Positions 19,991 to 29,394 of a DNA stretch of 64,000 nt are shown here, piece after piece. The stretch comes from Rhodoferax sp. BLA1 (lineage in GTDB: Bacteria > Pseudomonadota > Gammaproteobacteria > Burkholderiales > Burkholderiaceae_C), in the NCBI RefSeq assembly GCF_013416775.1, contig NZ_SZVI01000009.1, positions 186,001-250,000 on the forward strand, given 5' to 3'. Under the pieces are notes generated by a model, which saw only the letters and a program-made list of their open reading frames with translations, was not told where the DNA came from and searched no databases. Every line of letters begins with the position of its first letter. Within the stretch, counting starts at the first letter, position 1. A program made the position numbers and the translations under genes.

Positions 19991-20583
19991 AATGCTTGAA
20001 CCGCTTTGAATTGAGGGTGTTCGGCAGAGCGCAGCCACTCGAACAGCACCATCTCGGTGGTCACCAGCTCGGCACCGGCGCCTGCCAATCGGTCAAAGGC
20101 CGCATCCCGGTTGCGCTCGGTACGAGAGCTGCAGGCATCGGTCACCACCCACACCTCAAACTCGTCTTCCAGCAGATGCAGCGCGGTTTGCAACAGGCAC
20201 ACATGGGCTTCACAACCCCCGATCACGATGGTGCTGCGTTCGGTCGGTGTGTTCGAGGGTTTTTGCAGGTGTTTGGGCAGGCTGCGTGCGTTGCCTGCAG
20301 GCGGTTTGACAGGTGGGCGCAACCATTCACCCAGGCCTTCTTCGACACCGCTGAACTGCATCTTGGCCAAGGTGCGTTGGCACAGGGCCTTGATCTCCGG
20401 GGCGTTTTCGCCCAACTTGGACGGGTTCTGTTCCGTGCCGAGCACCGGCACCTGCAGCAACTGGGCGGCTTGTGCCAAGCGCTGCGCATTGGCCAACACC
20501 AGCGGCGCCTCGAAAATAGCGGGCATCAGCCGTGCCTGGTAATCCACCAGCACGAGTTGGGACAGTTCAGCTTCAAGCAACAT
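19981..20583 (-). CDS. Isochorismatase-family cysteine hydrolase
   Basis: The 200-residue product has the isochorismatase/nicotinamidase-like fold. An N-terminal aspartate lies in LVDYQARLMP (D14), and the nucleophile region GGCEAHVCLLQTALHLL gives C129. A catalytic lysine should lie near residue 94. The substrate cannot be told from sequence; it resembles the YcaC type more than true isochorismatases because no aryl-carrier domain is present. Its stop codon lies within a copy of the dispersed repeat, so the C-terminal few residues may have been changed by the repeat. Confidence 0.82.
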   Translation of the reverse strand: MLLEAELSQLVLVDYQARLMPAIFEAPLVLANAQRLAQAAQLLQVPVLGTEQNPSKLGENAPEIKALCQRTLAKMQFSGVEEGLGEWLRPPVKPPAGNARSLPKHLQKPSNTPTERSTIVIGGCEAHVCLLQTALHLLEDEFEVWVVTDACSSRTERNRDAAFDRLAGAGAELVTTEMVLFEWLRSAEHPQFKAVQALIK

Positions 20584-20724
20584 GGGAGTCTTTCAACAAT
20601 CGGTGACGGCAATATTAGACCGCAGGATTCACACCCTGCGCGACTGCCAACAACTGTCAGCCGCCAGAAATTTTGTCAAAGGGATGACAGGTGAAACTGG
20701 CCAAAAAACAAAAAATCTTTGATA

Positions 20725-20753
20725 TTCATATCGTTACATCACATTTCTATAAT
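20725..20753 (+). promoter_or_regulatory. Candidate sigma-70 promoter for the NlpC/P60 gene
   Basis: TTCATA at 20725-20730 is followed after exactly 17 bases by a perfect TATAAT at 20748-20753, about 57 bases before the ATG at 20811. A second TTGACA at 20774-20779 with a poor -10 (TAAGCT) is less likely. The 227-base intergenic stretch is AT-rich against its neighbours. Confidence 0.45.
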
Positions 20754-20810
20754 CAACTTTCATTGAAATTGATTTGACACAAATGCATTTTTGCCAGTAA
20801 GCTACCGCCC

Positions 20811-21389
20811 ATGCGTTTTTTTGTCCTCGTCTCCAGCCTCCTGATCACCGGTGCCGTCCATGCGACGCCGACTGAGGCTCCCGACGACATCGGCAATTTC
20901 CTGGCTGACAAAGCTGTTTTACAGCACATCCAGCAAGCCGGACAGACGGTGTCCACCAAGGCGTCGTCACTGGTCGTCAATGCGCTGAGTTTCCTGGGTG
21001 TCCCTTACCGCCGTGGCGGAACATCTGCTGAAACCGGCTTTGACTGCAGTGGATTTGTCAAAACGGTTTATGAGGAAACGGTGGGTTTGGTGTTGCCCCG
21101 GGTGGCGGCACAACAAGCGGCCCACACCGAAAAAGTGGCACGCACCGACCTCAAACCAGGGGACTTGGTGTTCTTCAACACCATGCGCCGCACCTTCAGC
21201 CATGTCGGTATTTATATTGGTGACGGCAAATTTGTGCACTCACCCAAACCCGGTGCGGACGTGCGCATCGAGAGCATGAGCATGGCCTACTGGAAGCGTC
21301 GTTTTACCGGTGCGCGCCGCGTTTTGACCGGTGCAGACGAGACACCAGAGCCACCCACAGCGGTAGTCGCAGAGCCTGTCCTGCGCTAA
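20811..21389 (+). CDS. NlpC/P60 (C40) cell-wall peptidase
   Basis: The 192-residue secreted protein has a signal peptide (FVLVSSLLITGAVHA) and one NlpC/P60 domain. The catalytic cysteine is C79 in GFDCSGFV, and the histidines are H131 (FSHVGIYIGDG) and H143 (FVHSP). This fold cleaves D-gamma-glutamyl-meso-diaminopimelate bonds in peptidoglycan, so the likely role is murein remodelling, as for E. coli Spr/MepS. No lipobox is visible, so it is probably periplasmic and soluble. Confidence 0.9.
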   Translation: MRFFVLVSSLLITGAVHATPTEAPDDIGNFLADKAVLQHIQQAGQTVSTKASSLVVNALSFLGVPYRRGGTSAETGFDCSGFVKTVYEETVGLVLPRVAAQQAAHTEKVARTDLKPGDLVFFNTMRRTFSHVGIYIGDGKFVHSPKPGADVRIESMSMAYWKRRFTGARRVLTGADETPEPPTAVVAEPVLR

Positions 21390-21454
21390 AAGCGCAACTC
21401 CCGTCTTTCTTGTCCTTGTGGCTCCTGACCTATCAGGTGCTTGGCATTGTTATT

Positions 21455-21512
21455 TCAATACATAGAATTGGCCTCTAGCCCTTTCTCCATAAGGGCTGAT
21501 AGCTATGCATTT
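21455..21512. repeat. Dispersed AT-rich hairpin repeat, copy C (reverse orientation)
   Basis: AGCCCTT (21477-21483) pairs with AAGGGCT (21491-21497), flanked by AATTGGCCTCT on the left and GATAGCTATGCATTTGAT on the right. This is the reverse complement of the layout in copy A. It lies between the convergent NlpC/P60 and diguanylate cyclase genes. Confidence 0.8.
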
Positions 21513-21587
21513 GATTGCAAATCCATCAGGGTCGTGCCAAGGCCTCGGCCGAGTCCTGCCGCGTTGCGTTGCGGTCGGCACGGGCGA

Positions 21588-23762
21588 TCAAGGTGTGTCC
21601 ACCTGCAGGTCGTCACTGCGACGCTTTTTCATCTGCGCCTTGGCCTGGTACATACACTGATCAGCTTCGGCGATACAGCTGGCCAACGGCACCTCGGCGC
21701 TGTGGCGGATGGCATAACCCATGGCGGCACTGGGCTGGGCTGACTCATTGGGGGAAACCGCGTAGCTGGTTTGTCGGCAGCGCTCTAGCAGAGCCGCGAT
21801 GTCCGCTTGAACCCGGCTGGCATCGGTGCCGGGCAACATGATCAGGAACTCATCCCCACCCAGGCGGAAAAAATGCCCTTGTGGCCACTGCTGCCGCACC
21901 AGGCTGGTGAATGACACCAACAGGGCATCACCGGCCGCGTGGCCATAACTGTCGTTGACTTGCTTGAGGTTGTTCACGTCGGCCACCACCATGGCTTGTG
22001 GGTAAGCGCCCGCCACACCCTGGCTGGCCTTCTGGCTCAGGTAGTTGCGGTTGAAAAAGCCGGTCAGGGCGTCGGTGTAGAGCAGGTTCTCGCGTTCGGT
22101 CAGAAATTGGGTTCGGCTTTTTTGCTCAGCCAGATTACGCACCACCTTGATCACCAGCAACAGAATGCCAAGCAAGGCCACTGCCAGCACAAGCACCAGC
22201 ATCAGCAGTCGCCGGTTTGCCTCGTTGTTGAGGGCTGGCACACTTTGTATGCCTGCATATTTGGCGTCCTCAAAATCAATCAGCGGAATCACCTTGTCCA
22301 TGATGGCGGCCAACTCGGGCTGACGTCGGCTGACGCCAAAGTACACAAACGAATCCTTGGAGGTGTTGCCGCGTTTGACGATGTCGGTATAGCCCAAGCC
22401 GTTGATATAAAACTCCACCACAGTCGGGTTTTCGATCACGTAGGCCACCTCCCCTTGGCGCACCAGCCGCAGCGATTCCATGATGTCTGCCGTTTTCACA
22501 ATGTGGGCGTTCTTGAGGTTCTTGCGCAGGTATTCCTCGTGCCAGAAACCGTCAATCACTGCTACCGGTTTGCCCTCCAACCCGTACACATCCTGCACCG
22601 GCGCACTGGTTTTTAAACCCACGATGATGTCGCGCTCGGTGCTGATGGCATGGGGAAAGAAAAAGTCCTTGAGCCGGTCTTCCGTTTTGGCCATGTTGAC
22701 CACGTCCACACCGCCACTTCTGGCCTGTTCCATGATTTCGGAAAAGCTGCCGCTGACCACCTTGAAGCGGACACCCACGCTGTCGCCAATACGTTTGAGC
22801 ATTTCCCCGGCAATGCCGCGGTATTCCCCCTGGCTGTGGTGGTCAAACGGCAGATAGTCTTCTGCCACACCCACCACGGCTGTGCCTTTTTGCTCCAGCC
22901 AGCGCAACTCTGCCTCATTGAGCCGCAGCGTCTTGCGGTTGTAAAGACTCTCTGCATTGCGCTTCATGACGCGGATGGCCGTGTTCCTCTGGTCGATGTA
23001 GCGGTCCAGAACACGCCCCAGCAGCTCCCGATCTTTGGCCACGGCCATGGTCATATCCGAGGTGATGGAACGGATCTGTGCCACCAGGGCGACCTTGGGG
23101 TGGGTGTAGAAAAAGTCGTACTCCACCCCGGCACCAGCCGTCACAAAACCGTCCACCAGACCCGCCTCCAAGGCCTGTAAACCCAATTCCTGTGAGTCGA
23201 ATTCAATACTTTGAAGATGGATGTTTGGAAACTCCTGGGGCAGCTGCTGAACCACAAAATCATTGCGGATGAAGCCCACGTTCTTGCCATCAAGGTCACC
23301 CAGTGTCTGCACCGATGACGCCTTGAGTGCAAACATGTTGTAGGGGTACTTCCACACCGGGCGGGTGAACCACATGATGCGTGAACGCTCCGGGGTCGGG
23401 TTGGCGCCATACAGAATATCGATCTGGCCCGCCACAAAACGCGTGTACGCATCGTCCCAACCCTTGACCATGGCTGGCACCAGCTTGAGCCCGAGTTGTA
23501 CCTCGATGTCTTCGATCAAAGCGGGCAGCAGTCCGCTGTGTTGGCCACGAAACTCGAAATAGTCCAACCCGGCAAAAGGATCAAAGCCCACGGAAAAGGT
23601 CTTGCCACGGTTGGCATCCAGCCAGGCCTGCTCGTCAGGATTGAGTTGCACCTGCAACGGCGTTGCAGCGCTTGCGGTACCCAGCAGCACACAAGCCAAC
23701 ACCAGCAAGATGGCCCAACCAACACAAGCCATGCACCGCCTACACATCTGATCCCAAACCAC
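21588..23762 (-). CDS. Receptor-type diguanylate cyclase with two periplasmic solute-binding domains
   Basis: The 724-residue product has a signal/TM segment (CVGWAILLVLACVLLGTASA) and two tandem SBP_bac_3-type domains, about residues 45-275 and 285-510. The second starts near VVGVAEDYLPFDHH. A TM helix follows (RRLLMLVLVLAVALLGILLLV), then a GGDEF domain with an intact FFRLGGDEFLIMLPG motif. It should make c-di-GMP in response to small solutes such as amino acids. I chose a GTG at 23760-23762 because GGAGG stands 6 bases before it; the longer open frame (16 more codons) lacks this. Confidence 0.88.
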   Translation of the reverse strand: MVWDQMCRRCMACVGWAILLVLACVLLGTASAATPLQVQLNPDEQAWLDANRGKTFSVGFDPFAGLDYFEFRGQHSGLLPALIEDIEVQLGLKLVPAMVKGWDDAYTRFVAGQIDILYGANPTPERSRIMWFTRPVWKYPYNMFALKASSVQTLGDLDGKNVGFIRNDFVVQQLPQEFPNIHLQSIEFDSQELGLQALEAGLVDGFVTAGAGVEYDFFYTHPKVALVAQIRSITSDMTMAVAKDRELLGRVLDRYIDQRNTAIRVMKRNAESLYNRKTLRLNEAELRWLEQKGTAVVGVAEDYLPFDHHSQGEYRGIAGEMLKRIGDSVGVRFKVVSGSFSEIMEQARSGGVDVVNMAKTEDRLKDFFFPHAISTERDIIVGLKTSAPVQDVYGLEGKPVAVIDGFWHEEYLRKNLKNAHIVKTADIMESLRLVRQGEVAYVIENPTVVEFYINGLGYTDIVKRGNTSKDSFVYFGVSRRQPELAAIMDKVIPLIDFEDAKYAGIQSVPALNNEANRRLLMLVLVLAVALLGILLLVIKVVRNLAEQKSRTQFLTERENLLYTDALTGFFNRNYLSQKASQGVAGAYPQAMVVADVNNLKQVNDSYGHAAGDALLVSFTSLVRQQWPQGHFFRLGGDEFLIMLPGTDASRVQADIAALLERCRQTSYAVSPNESAQPSAAMGYAIRHSAEVPLASCIAEADQCMYQAKAQMKKRRSDDLQVDTP

Positions 23763-23960
23763 GTTCAACCTCCAGAGTCGCGAGCCATCTCCGAGTTTCC
23801 TTAGCGACACATGCTACCCCACCGATGCACGGGCTTGTTGGCCTGGTTTTGCAAAGAATTGCGTTTGATCAAGGGGCTGTTGATCTTCTCAAAGCCGTTG
23901 CTGCAGCAAGGTGGAGTTGGGCAGAAATCCGATAGAAATCACGGATCAACCTTCGCTGCG

Positions 23961-26129
23961 CTAAGCTTGTCCAGTTTGGGTATCGACCGCAAAACCGCTG
24001 GTCAGCTCGGCTAATTCGGGCAGCAGGCCCTCAATCAGGCTAAGCTGGCGCATCACCCGCTGCGCGGTCTCGCTGACGCCAAGTTCTAGTGCGTGAGCTG
24101 GTGCAGTGGACACGGGTCCGGGCACGATCACCGCACTGCGTGTGGCCAGTGCGCTGGCAATCTGCGCCAAACCTTGCTGAATACGCGCTTCAGGTGTGGT
24201 GATTTCGGCAAGTTGCAGCCCGGCCGTGTCCTGCTCGCGGTGCGCACCAAGCGCCGAGATGTAACCGAGCAGGGTATGGCTGGCGCACAAAAAACGGTAG
24301 GCCGCGTCGGGTGGCAAGCTGTAGCGGTCGGGTTCGGTGAGCATACTGGCCAGGGTGCTGGACAACTCAGCATCGGCATTGTGCGCATCACGCCGGGCAA
24401 CACGGTAAGGCAAGTCGTCACGCGGGCCGCTGCGGTACTGCGAGAGGATTTCACTCAGGTAGATTGCACTCAGACTCAGACTGCGTGCCATGGCATGGTG
24501 CACCCGTTTGCCATGCCATTCGGGCAGGATGAAAGCCACCGCGGCAATTGCCAACAGGCTGCCCAGCAGGGTGTCGAGCAGGCGCGGCCAGACCAGCGCA
24601 TAACTGCTGCCAAACTGGTTAAAACACACCAACACCAACACTGTGATGCAGGCGGTGGCCAGGCTGTAGCGCTCGGCGCGAAAGTTGAAAAAGGCCACAC
24701 CCGACGCCACCACCAGCGCCAGTTGCGCCAGGGGATGGGGAAAAGCCGAAATGAACAATGTGGTCGCCAGCAAACCAGCCACAGTGCCGCCGATACGTTG
24801 ACCCAGGCGCAGCCAAGTACTGCTGAAATTGGGCTGGCAGACAAACACCGTGGTCAACAACACCCAGTAACCTTGTGGCAGGTCCAGCAGATTGAGCAAG
24901 GCGTAACCAGCGGTTAATGCCGCAGACAGGCGCAGGCCATGGCGAAAACGCCGGGACGAAGGTCTGAACTGCTGGCGCAGACGCCGCCACATCTCCGCCA
25001 GGGTTTGCGGATCGGCATCGCGCAAGGTGCTGTCAGAGATGACCTCCAATTCATCGGGCTGGCCCGCGTGGGACAGGCGCAGCTCAATCGTGCGAAGGTT
25101 GCGGCACAGGTCAGCCAGTGCATTTGTCAGCGCCTTGTCCTGTTGTCCGGCGGTCTGGACATGGTTTAGTGCAGCTTCAAGCTCCTGCAGTGCCAGGGCG
25201 CCGTCGTTGCCGTAGTCGAAGACATCCCCCTGCGCAATCGCTTGGCCCAACCGTGTACAGGCGCCAGCCTGCAAAGACATCAAACGTTGGCAGCGAAACA
25301 ACACATCGCTGCGTGAAAAGGCCTCACTCAAGGCTTCATACGGGTGGTGCGCCGAACTGGCCCGCTCGTGCACCTCCTGCGCCAGAAAATACCACTGCAA
25401 AAAAGGGCGAGCACCGTTTGCCGGGCGCGGGGACTGGGCCCACAACAACAGAATCTGGCGCGCCCGGTTCATCTGGCCGACCAGCCGCCCATTCTGGGCT
25501 GCAAGCGCCAGACGCAAGGCCTTCACATCGCGCCCGCGCACCGGCTCCAACAGAGTCGCTTTCAGCGCCAGATAACGTCCCAGCGCCAAAAACACCTGCG
25601 ACACCACCTGGCTGGCGGGCCGATTGCCAAAAATGGCAGCTGCCACCAGTGATATGCCGCCGTACCAGCAGGTGCCTGCCAGCAGCAACAGCGGGTCATG
25701 CAGGAACGGCACCGTGTTGTCAACATGTTGTGCCACACCCAGCATGGTGTAGATCGCCAGAATCACCGACGCGGTGGCAATCGTGGCGTAACGCTCTCCC
25801 AGGGCACCCAGCATCACATAGGTGAAGGTGGATAGGGCTAGGCCAACAGCAAACAACCAGGGGAACGGGAACAACAGCCGCACCGACACCGATGTGACAC
25901 CAAAACACAGCAGGGTGACCAGCAGCGCTTTCATCCGCCCAGCCACCCGGTCGGGCGACTCAGCCAGCGCAGCTGCAATGATCCCGAGGATCAAACCGAT
26001 CAGCCAATCTTCATGGCCGGTGACAAAACAAAAGCCCACCACACCGGCGAACGCCAGTGCAACCTTGAGGCTGTCAAGGGTCTTGTCGTGCGACCACAAG
26101 CGGCGCAGGTAGACCAGGTCATTCAACAT
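23961..26129 (-). CDS. FUSC/YccS-family integral membrane protein
   Basis: The 722-residue product has two clusters of hydrophobic helices, at about residues 20-175 and 400-520. Each cluster is followed by a soluble alpha-helical region, the duplicated layout of the YccS/YhfK family. Recognisable parts are the N-terminal LKVALAFAGVVGFCFVTGHEDW and the second half GQRIGGTVAGLLATTLFISAFP. Family members are proposed aromatic-acid or drug exporters, but the substrate here is unknown. It stands alone between a diguanylate cyclase and a MazG-like gene. Confidence 0.85.
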   Translation of the reverse strand: MLNDLVYLRRLWSHDKTLDSLKVALAFAGVVGFCFVTGHEDWLIGLILGIIAAALAESPDRVAGRMKALLVTLLCFGVTSVSVRLLFPFPWLFAVGLALSTFTYVMLGALGERYATIATASVILAIYTMLGVAQHVDNTVPFLHDPLLLLAGTCWYGGISLVAAAIFGNRPASQVVSQVFLALGRYLALKATLLEPVRGRDVKALRLALAAQNGRLVGQMNRARQILLLWAQSPRPANGARPFLQWYFLAQEVHERASSAHHPYEALSEAFSRSDVLFRCQRLMSLQAGACTRLGQAIAQGDVFDYGNDGALALQELEAALNHVQTAGQQDKALTNALADLCRNLRTIELRLSHAGQPDELEVISDSTLRDADPQTLAEMWRRLRQQFRPSSRRFRHGLRLSAALTAGYALLNLLDLPQGYWVLLTTVFVCQPNFSSTWLRLGQRIGGTVAGLLATTLFISAFPHPLAQLALVVASGVAFFNFRAERYSLATACITVLVLVCFNQFGSSYALVWPRLLDTLLGSLLAIAAVAFILPEWHGKRVHHAMARSLSLSAIYLSEILSQYRSGPRDDLPYRVARRDAHNADAELSSTLASMLTEPDRYSLPPDAAYRFLCASHTLLGYISALGAHREQDTAGLQLAEITTPEARIQQGLAQIASALATRSAVIVPGPVSTAPAHALELGVSETAQRVMRQLSLIEGLLPELAELTSGFAVDTQTGQA

Positions 26130-26214
26130 CTTGGAGACTGGTAAAACAAGAGTCAGGCGGTTGTCGGATCAGCCTTGATCCGACATGTGGCTTCCAAGCA
26201 CAATCTGCGCCAGA

Positions 26215-26544
26215 CTAGGTTTGAGTGGGTGGGTACTTGACCGCGTTGAGTGCGATTTTGGAGCTCACCGCTGCATTGATGTCGATGTCCAGCACCATCA
26301 CCAGACGCATCAGGTAAAGCAGCACGTCAGAGACTTCCTGGCGCACATGTTCGGCTTTGTCGGTTTGCATGATCTGCTCGGCCTGTTCGTCGGTCAGCCA
26401 CTGAAAGATCTCGGCCAGTTCACCCACCTCACCGGTCAAGGCGAGGATCAGGTTGCGTGGTGTGTGGAATTGGTCCCAGTCGCGCTGGCGGGAAAACTCC
26501 TGCAAAGCCGCCTCCAGGGCGGCGGTTTCAAGCAGTTTGGTCAT
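26215..26544 (-). CDS. MazG-like nucleotide pyrophosphohydrolase
   Basis: The 109-residue protein belongs to the all-alpha NTP pyrophosphatase group that includes human DCTPP1. It has the metal-binding EVGELAEIF motif near residues 37-45, and EVSDVLLYLMRL near 69 supplies the second Glu/Asp pair. It probably hydrolyses non-canonical or dCTP-type nucleotides as a house-cleaning enzyme. It follows ldhA by 18 bases on the same strand and may share its transcript. Confidence 0.85.
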   Translation of the reverse strand: MTKLLETAALEAALQEFSRQRDWDQFHTPRNLILALTGEVGELAEIFQWLTDEQAEQIMQTDKAEHVRQEVSDVLLYLMRLVMVLDIDINAAVSSKIALNAVKYPPTQT

Positions 26545-26562
26545 GACAGTTGCAAGCGTGCT

Positions 26563-27561
26563 TCAGCTTGTTTTGACCTGGTTGAGCATCGGTTCACCGC
26601 GTTCGAACGCACTGGCATTGCCCAAGGTGGTGGTCGCAATCGCATGCAGCGCTTCACGTGTGAGAAAACCCTGGTGTGAGGTGATCAGCACATTCGGAAA
26701 AATCATCAACCGCGCCAAGGTGTCGTCTTGCAGCGGCCGATCGGAGAGGTCGTGGAAGAAGACGCCCTCCTCCATCTCATACACATCCAGACCCACACCA
26801 CCCACCTGACCAGTCTTGAGCGCGTCGATGAGCGCTTGGGAGTCAACCAGGCCACCACGACTGGTGTTGATGATGGTCACGCCGCGCCGGGTGCGTGCCA
26901 GCGCCGCTGCATCGATGATATGGTGGCTTTGTTCAGTCAGTGGCAAATGCAGGGAAATCACATCGGACTCTTCCAGCAGGCGTTCCAGCGGGACGTACTC
27001 AAAACCGACATCCTGCGCGATCTGTGCGTTCTCGTAGGGGTCATAAGCAATAACCTTGCAACCAAAACCTTTGGCAATACGCATCGCACACTGGCCGATG
27101 CGCCCAGCACCCAACGCACCAAAGGTTTTGCCGTGTAAGTTGAAGCCCTCCAGACCGTCGAGCGAAAAATTCTGCTCACGCACCCGGTTGTAGGCGCGGT
27201 GTGTTTTGCGCACCAGGGTCAGCAGCAAGGCAAAACAATGCTCAGCCACCGCGTCGGGTGAATAAGCGGGCACCCGCGCCACACAAATGCCCAGCCGCTC
27301 AGCGGCCACAATGTCGATGCCGTTAAAACCGGCTGCACGCAGCAGAACAATCTTCACGCCAAGCTGTTGCAGGCGATGCAACACCGGGTCAGTCAGTCGG
27401 CAGTTGACAAAGGGGCAAACCGCATCAAATCCATGGGCCAACTCAACGGTTTTGTCGTACAGACGCTCTTCAAAAAACTCCAGCGTATGTGCACCATTGA
27501 TGTTGGCCGCGTTCAGCGCTTGTTCGTCATACGGGTGGGTGTCGAAAACGGCAATACGCAT
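26563..27561 (-). CDS. ldhA: D-lactate dehydrogenase (2-hydroxyacid dehydrogenase family)
   Basis: The 332-residue product reduces pyruvate to D-lactate with NADH. The NAD-binding motif is GALGAGRIGQCAM. The catalytic Arg is in NTSRGGLVDSQ, the Glu in DVYEMEEGVFF and the His in ITSHQGFLTREA. The VYEMEEGVFFHDLSDRP stretch is characteristic of fermentative LdhA. A DUF1993 protein precedes it by 3 bases and a MazG-like gene follows, so the three probably form one operon. Anaerobic pyruvate reduction is the expected role, but the direction in vivo is not visible. Confidence 0.88.
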   Translation of the reverse strand: MRIAVFDTHPYDEQALNAANINGAHTLEFFEERLYDKTVELAHGFDAVCPFVNCRLTDPVLHRLQQLGVKIVLLRAAGFNGIDIVAAERLGICVARVPAYSPDAVAEHCFALLLTLVRKTHRAYNRVREQNFSLDGLEGFNLHGKTFGALGAGRIGQCAMRIAKGFGCKVIAYDPYENAQIAQDVGFEYVPLERLLEESDVISLHLPLTEQSHHIIDAAALARTRRGVTIINTSRGGLVDSQALIDALKTGQVGGVGLDVYEMEEGVFFHDLSDRPLQDDTLARLMIFPNVLITSHQGFLTREALHAIATTTLGNASAFERGEPMLNQVKTS

Positions 27562-27564
27562 GAT

Positions 27565-28071
27565 TTATGCCCTGCCGAGAAAGTCAGACTTGCCCAGCTC
27601 AACGCCGTTGCTGCGGGCAATGGCGTAAGCGGTGGTCACGTGAAAATACAGGTTGGGCAACACATAAGCCGTCAGGTAGTCCTGGCCCTTGAAGTGCAGC
27701 TCGCCGCTGCGCATGGCCAGCGTGATGGCCTTGTCTTCGCTCCCGTCGATCTGCTCAGACGTGAAGCTTTGCAGGTAGTTGATGGTCTTCTGGATACGGG
27801 CTTGCAGCTCAGGAAAACTTGCTTCGTTGTCCTCAAACTTAGGCGCTTCCTGGCCCGACAGGCGCGCGGCGCCGCCCTTGACGGTATCGGACGCGATCTG
27901 GATTTGCTTCACCAAAGGCAACATGTCGGGGAACAAACGTGCCGAAACAAACACCGCCGGATCGATCTTGCGAGTCTCGGCGTGGGTGGCGATTTTGTCG
28001 AGGAAAGCGGCCAGGTTGCTCAGCGCGCGGATAGCGGGCGGAATGAATGCCTGGTACATAGACATGCTCAT
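27565..28071 (-). CDS. DUF1993 domain protein
   Basis: The 168-residue cytosolic protein matches the DUF1993 family by its N-terminal PPAIRALSNLAAFLDK, its central FPDMLPLVKQIQIASDT and the C-terminal YVLPNLYFHVTTAYAI. This family has a four-helix DinB-like fold without a known reaction. An AGGAA Shine-Dalgarno sequence precedes the ATG at 28069-28071 by 7 bases. It is first in a probable DUF1993-ldhA-mazG transcript. Confidence 0.87.
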   Translation of the reverse strand: MSMSMYQAFIPPAIRALSNLAAFLDKIATHAETRKIDPAVFVSARLFPDMLPLVKQIQIASDTVKGGAARLSGQEAPKFEDNEASFPELQARIQKTINYLQSFTSEQIDGSEDKAITLAMRSGELHFKGQDYLTAYVLPNLYFHVTTAYAIARSNGVELGKSDFLGRA

Positions 28072-28200
28072 GGTGAAATTCCTTGGTTGCCGGGTTGTCC
28101 GGCATGGGTGAAAACAACTGGCAGCAGGTCAACTGCCTTTGGTAGCTATTGTCGGTCATGACCCATGGGTGGAGGTGCAAGGCAGCCAACCCGGAGCAAA

Positions 28201-29391
28201 CTACAACCAGCCCTCTTGTTCGGCCTTGGTTCCCGACGAGATCAGGTCATCGCGTAATGAGGCCAGACCAGACGGCAGCCCAGGGGTGGTCTGCAACTCG
28301 GCCAAGACACGGCGGTCATAGTCATTCAAAGGCAAGGTGGTGCCCGCACGCCAAATCTCGGAGGCCATATGGGCCGCTTGCCAAGGGATACCCGCCGCAT
28401 CCCACAATGCCCCGGCGGTCAAGGCAATCTGAATACCTGCGGGATCAGGGTCGCAACTGATGTCAGCCGGTGCAGGCGCGAGCGTCAGCAAGCAGCGCAT
28501 GGCCTGCAGCCAGGCGCTGCTGGGGCGACCTGGCAGCCACACCAGGCAGGTGCCCGGCGGCAAACGGCTGGCCTGGCGCTCGAAACTGGCCCGGTTTTCA
28601 ATGAGCCAATAGCTCTGGGGCGCATGCGCCACCTGCATGGCATCCAAGATGCGACAAGGCAAGCCCACAAAACCCCAAGTTGCCCAAGAGGCTTGCGGCC
28701 CGCTCGGCTCGGTAGCCGCACACAGCGCGATGCTGCCCGCCAGCCAGATCAGCGGCTCAAACCGGCCAATGCCCAGCGTCTCCAACGGCACGGTGGCCTC
28801 CAGCCAATCCCACTCGGTGGTGCTGATCGCTTTGGTGTGGCCCCTGGCGGCCAAGGCAAAGTCCTGGCGCATGCCCTGGCGTTGGGCCTGTTGCCACACC
28901 ACCAGGGCCTGCAGCAACTCCGCACGTGCCGTCTTGCTGGCAATCGTCAACACATCATTCAACAGACTGTGCACCGCAACTGAAAGCCATGGATGCGCCT
29001 GGGCCAGCGCCTGCAAGTCCATGCTCAGGCTGGCCTTGTCGGCGTCACGCTGGCTGCGGGTTGACACACCGGCCAGGGTCTGCAAACCTTCCAGATCGGT
29101 CCAGACCACACGCCACGGTCGCCACTGGCCATGGTACAGCTCTTCCTTGAGCGCCACGGCACCACACAGCAGCAAGGCCTGCACCAGGGTGTCGGCCACC
29201 TCCAACTGGTTGCTGCCTGCCACTTGCAGCAGGCTTTGCCAGCTGCGTTCCTGGGCATCGGACTTGAGCCACTTCAACAGCACGGCCTGCTGTGCGCCGC
29301 TCAGCGCAGGCAGTGCTGTCAAGGGGACTGGCAACTGGCGTGTGCGTTTGCCCCGGCTGCCCGGTGTGGTCTGAAGCATCGGCGGCACCAT
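28201..29391 (-). CDS. JetD/MksG-like TOPRIM nuclease subunit of a Wadjet-type system
   Basis: The 396-residue product is the last gene of the condensin operon. Its C-terminal half carries TOPRIM-type acidic residues: E265 in YWLIENRASF, then D314 and D316 in CDPDPAGIQIA, with the typical C-terminal EQE (391-393). JetD subunits use this arrangement (DUF2220) to cut circular DNA after the SMC motor extrudes it. The N-terminal 200 residues are helical and do not obviously match DUF3322. It starts 3 bases after the SMC stop, so it is cotranscribed. Assignment as nuclease is inference from motifs and operon position. Confidence 0.72.
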   Translation of the reverse strand: MVPPMLQTTPGSRGKRTRQLPVPLTALPALSGAQQAVLLKWLKSDAQERSWQSLLQVAGSNQLEVADTLVQALLLCGAVALKEELYHGQWRPWRVVWTDLEGLQTLAGVSTRSQRDADKASLSMDLQALAQAHPWLSVAVHSLLNDVLTIASKTARAELLQALVVWQQAQRQGMRQDFALAARGHTKAISTTEWDWLEATVPLETLGIGRFEPLIWLAGSIALCAATEPSGPQASWATWGFVGLPCRILDAMQVAHAPQSYWLIENRASFERQASRLPPGTCLVWLPGRPSSAWLQAMRCLLTLAPAPADISCDPDPAGIQIALTAGALWDAAGIPWQAAHMASEIWRAGTTLPLNDYDRRVLAELQTTPGLPSGLASLRDDLISSGTKAEQEGWL

Positions 29392-29394
29392 GCC

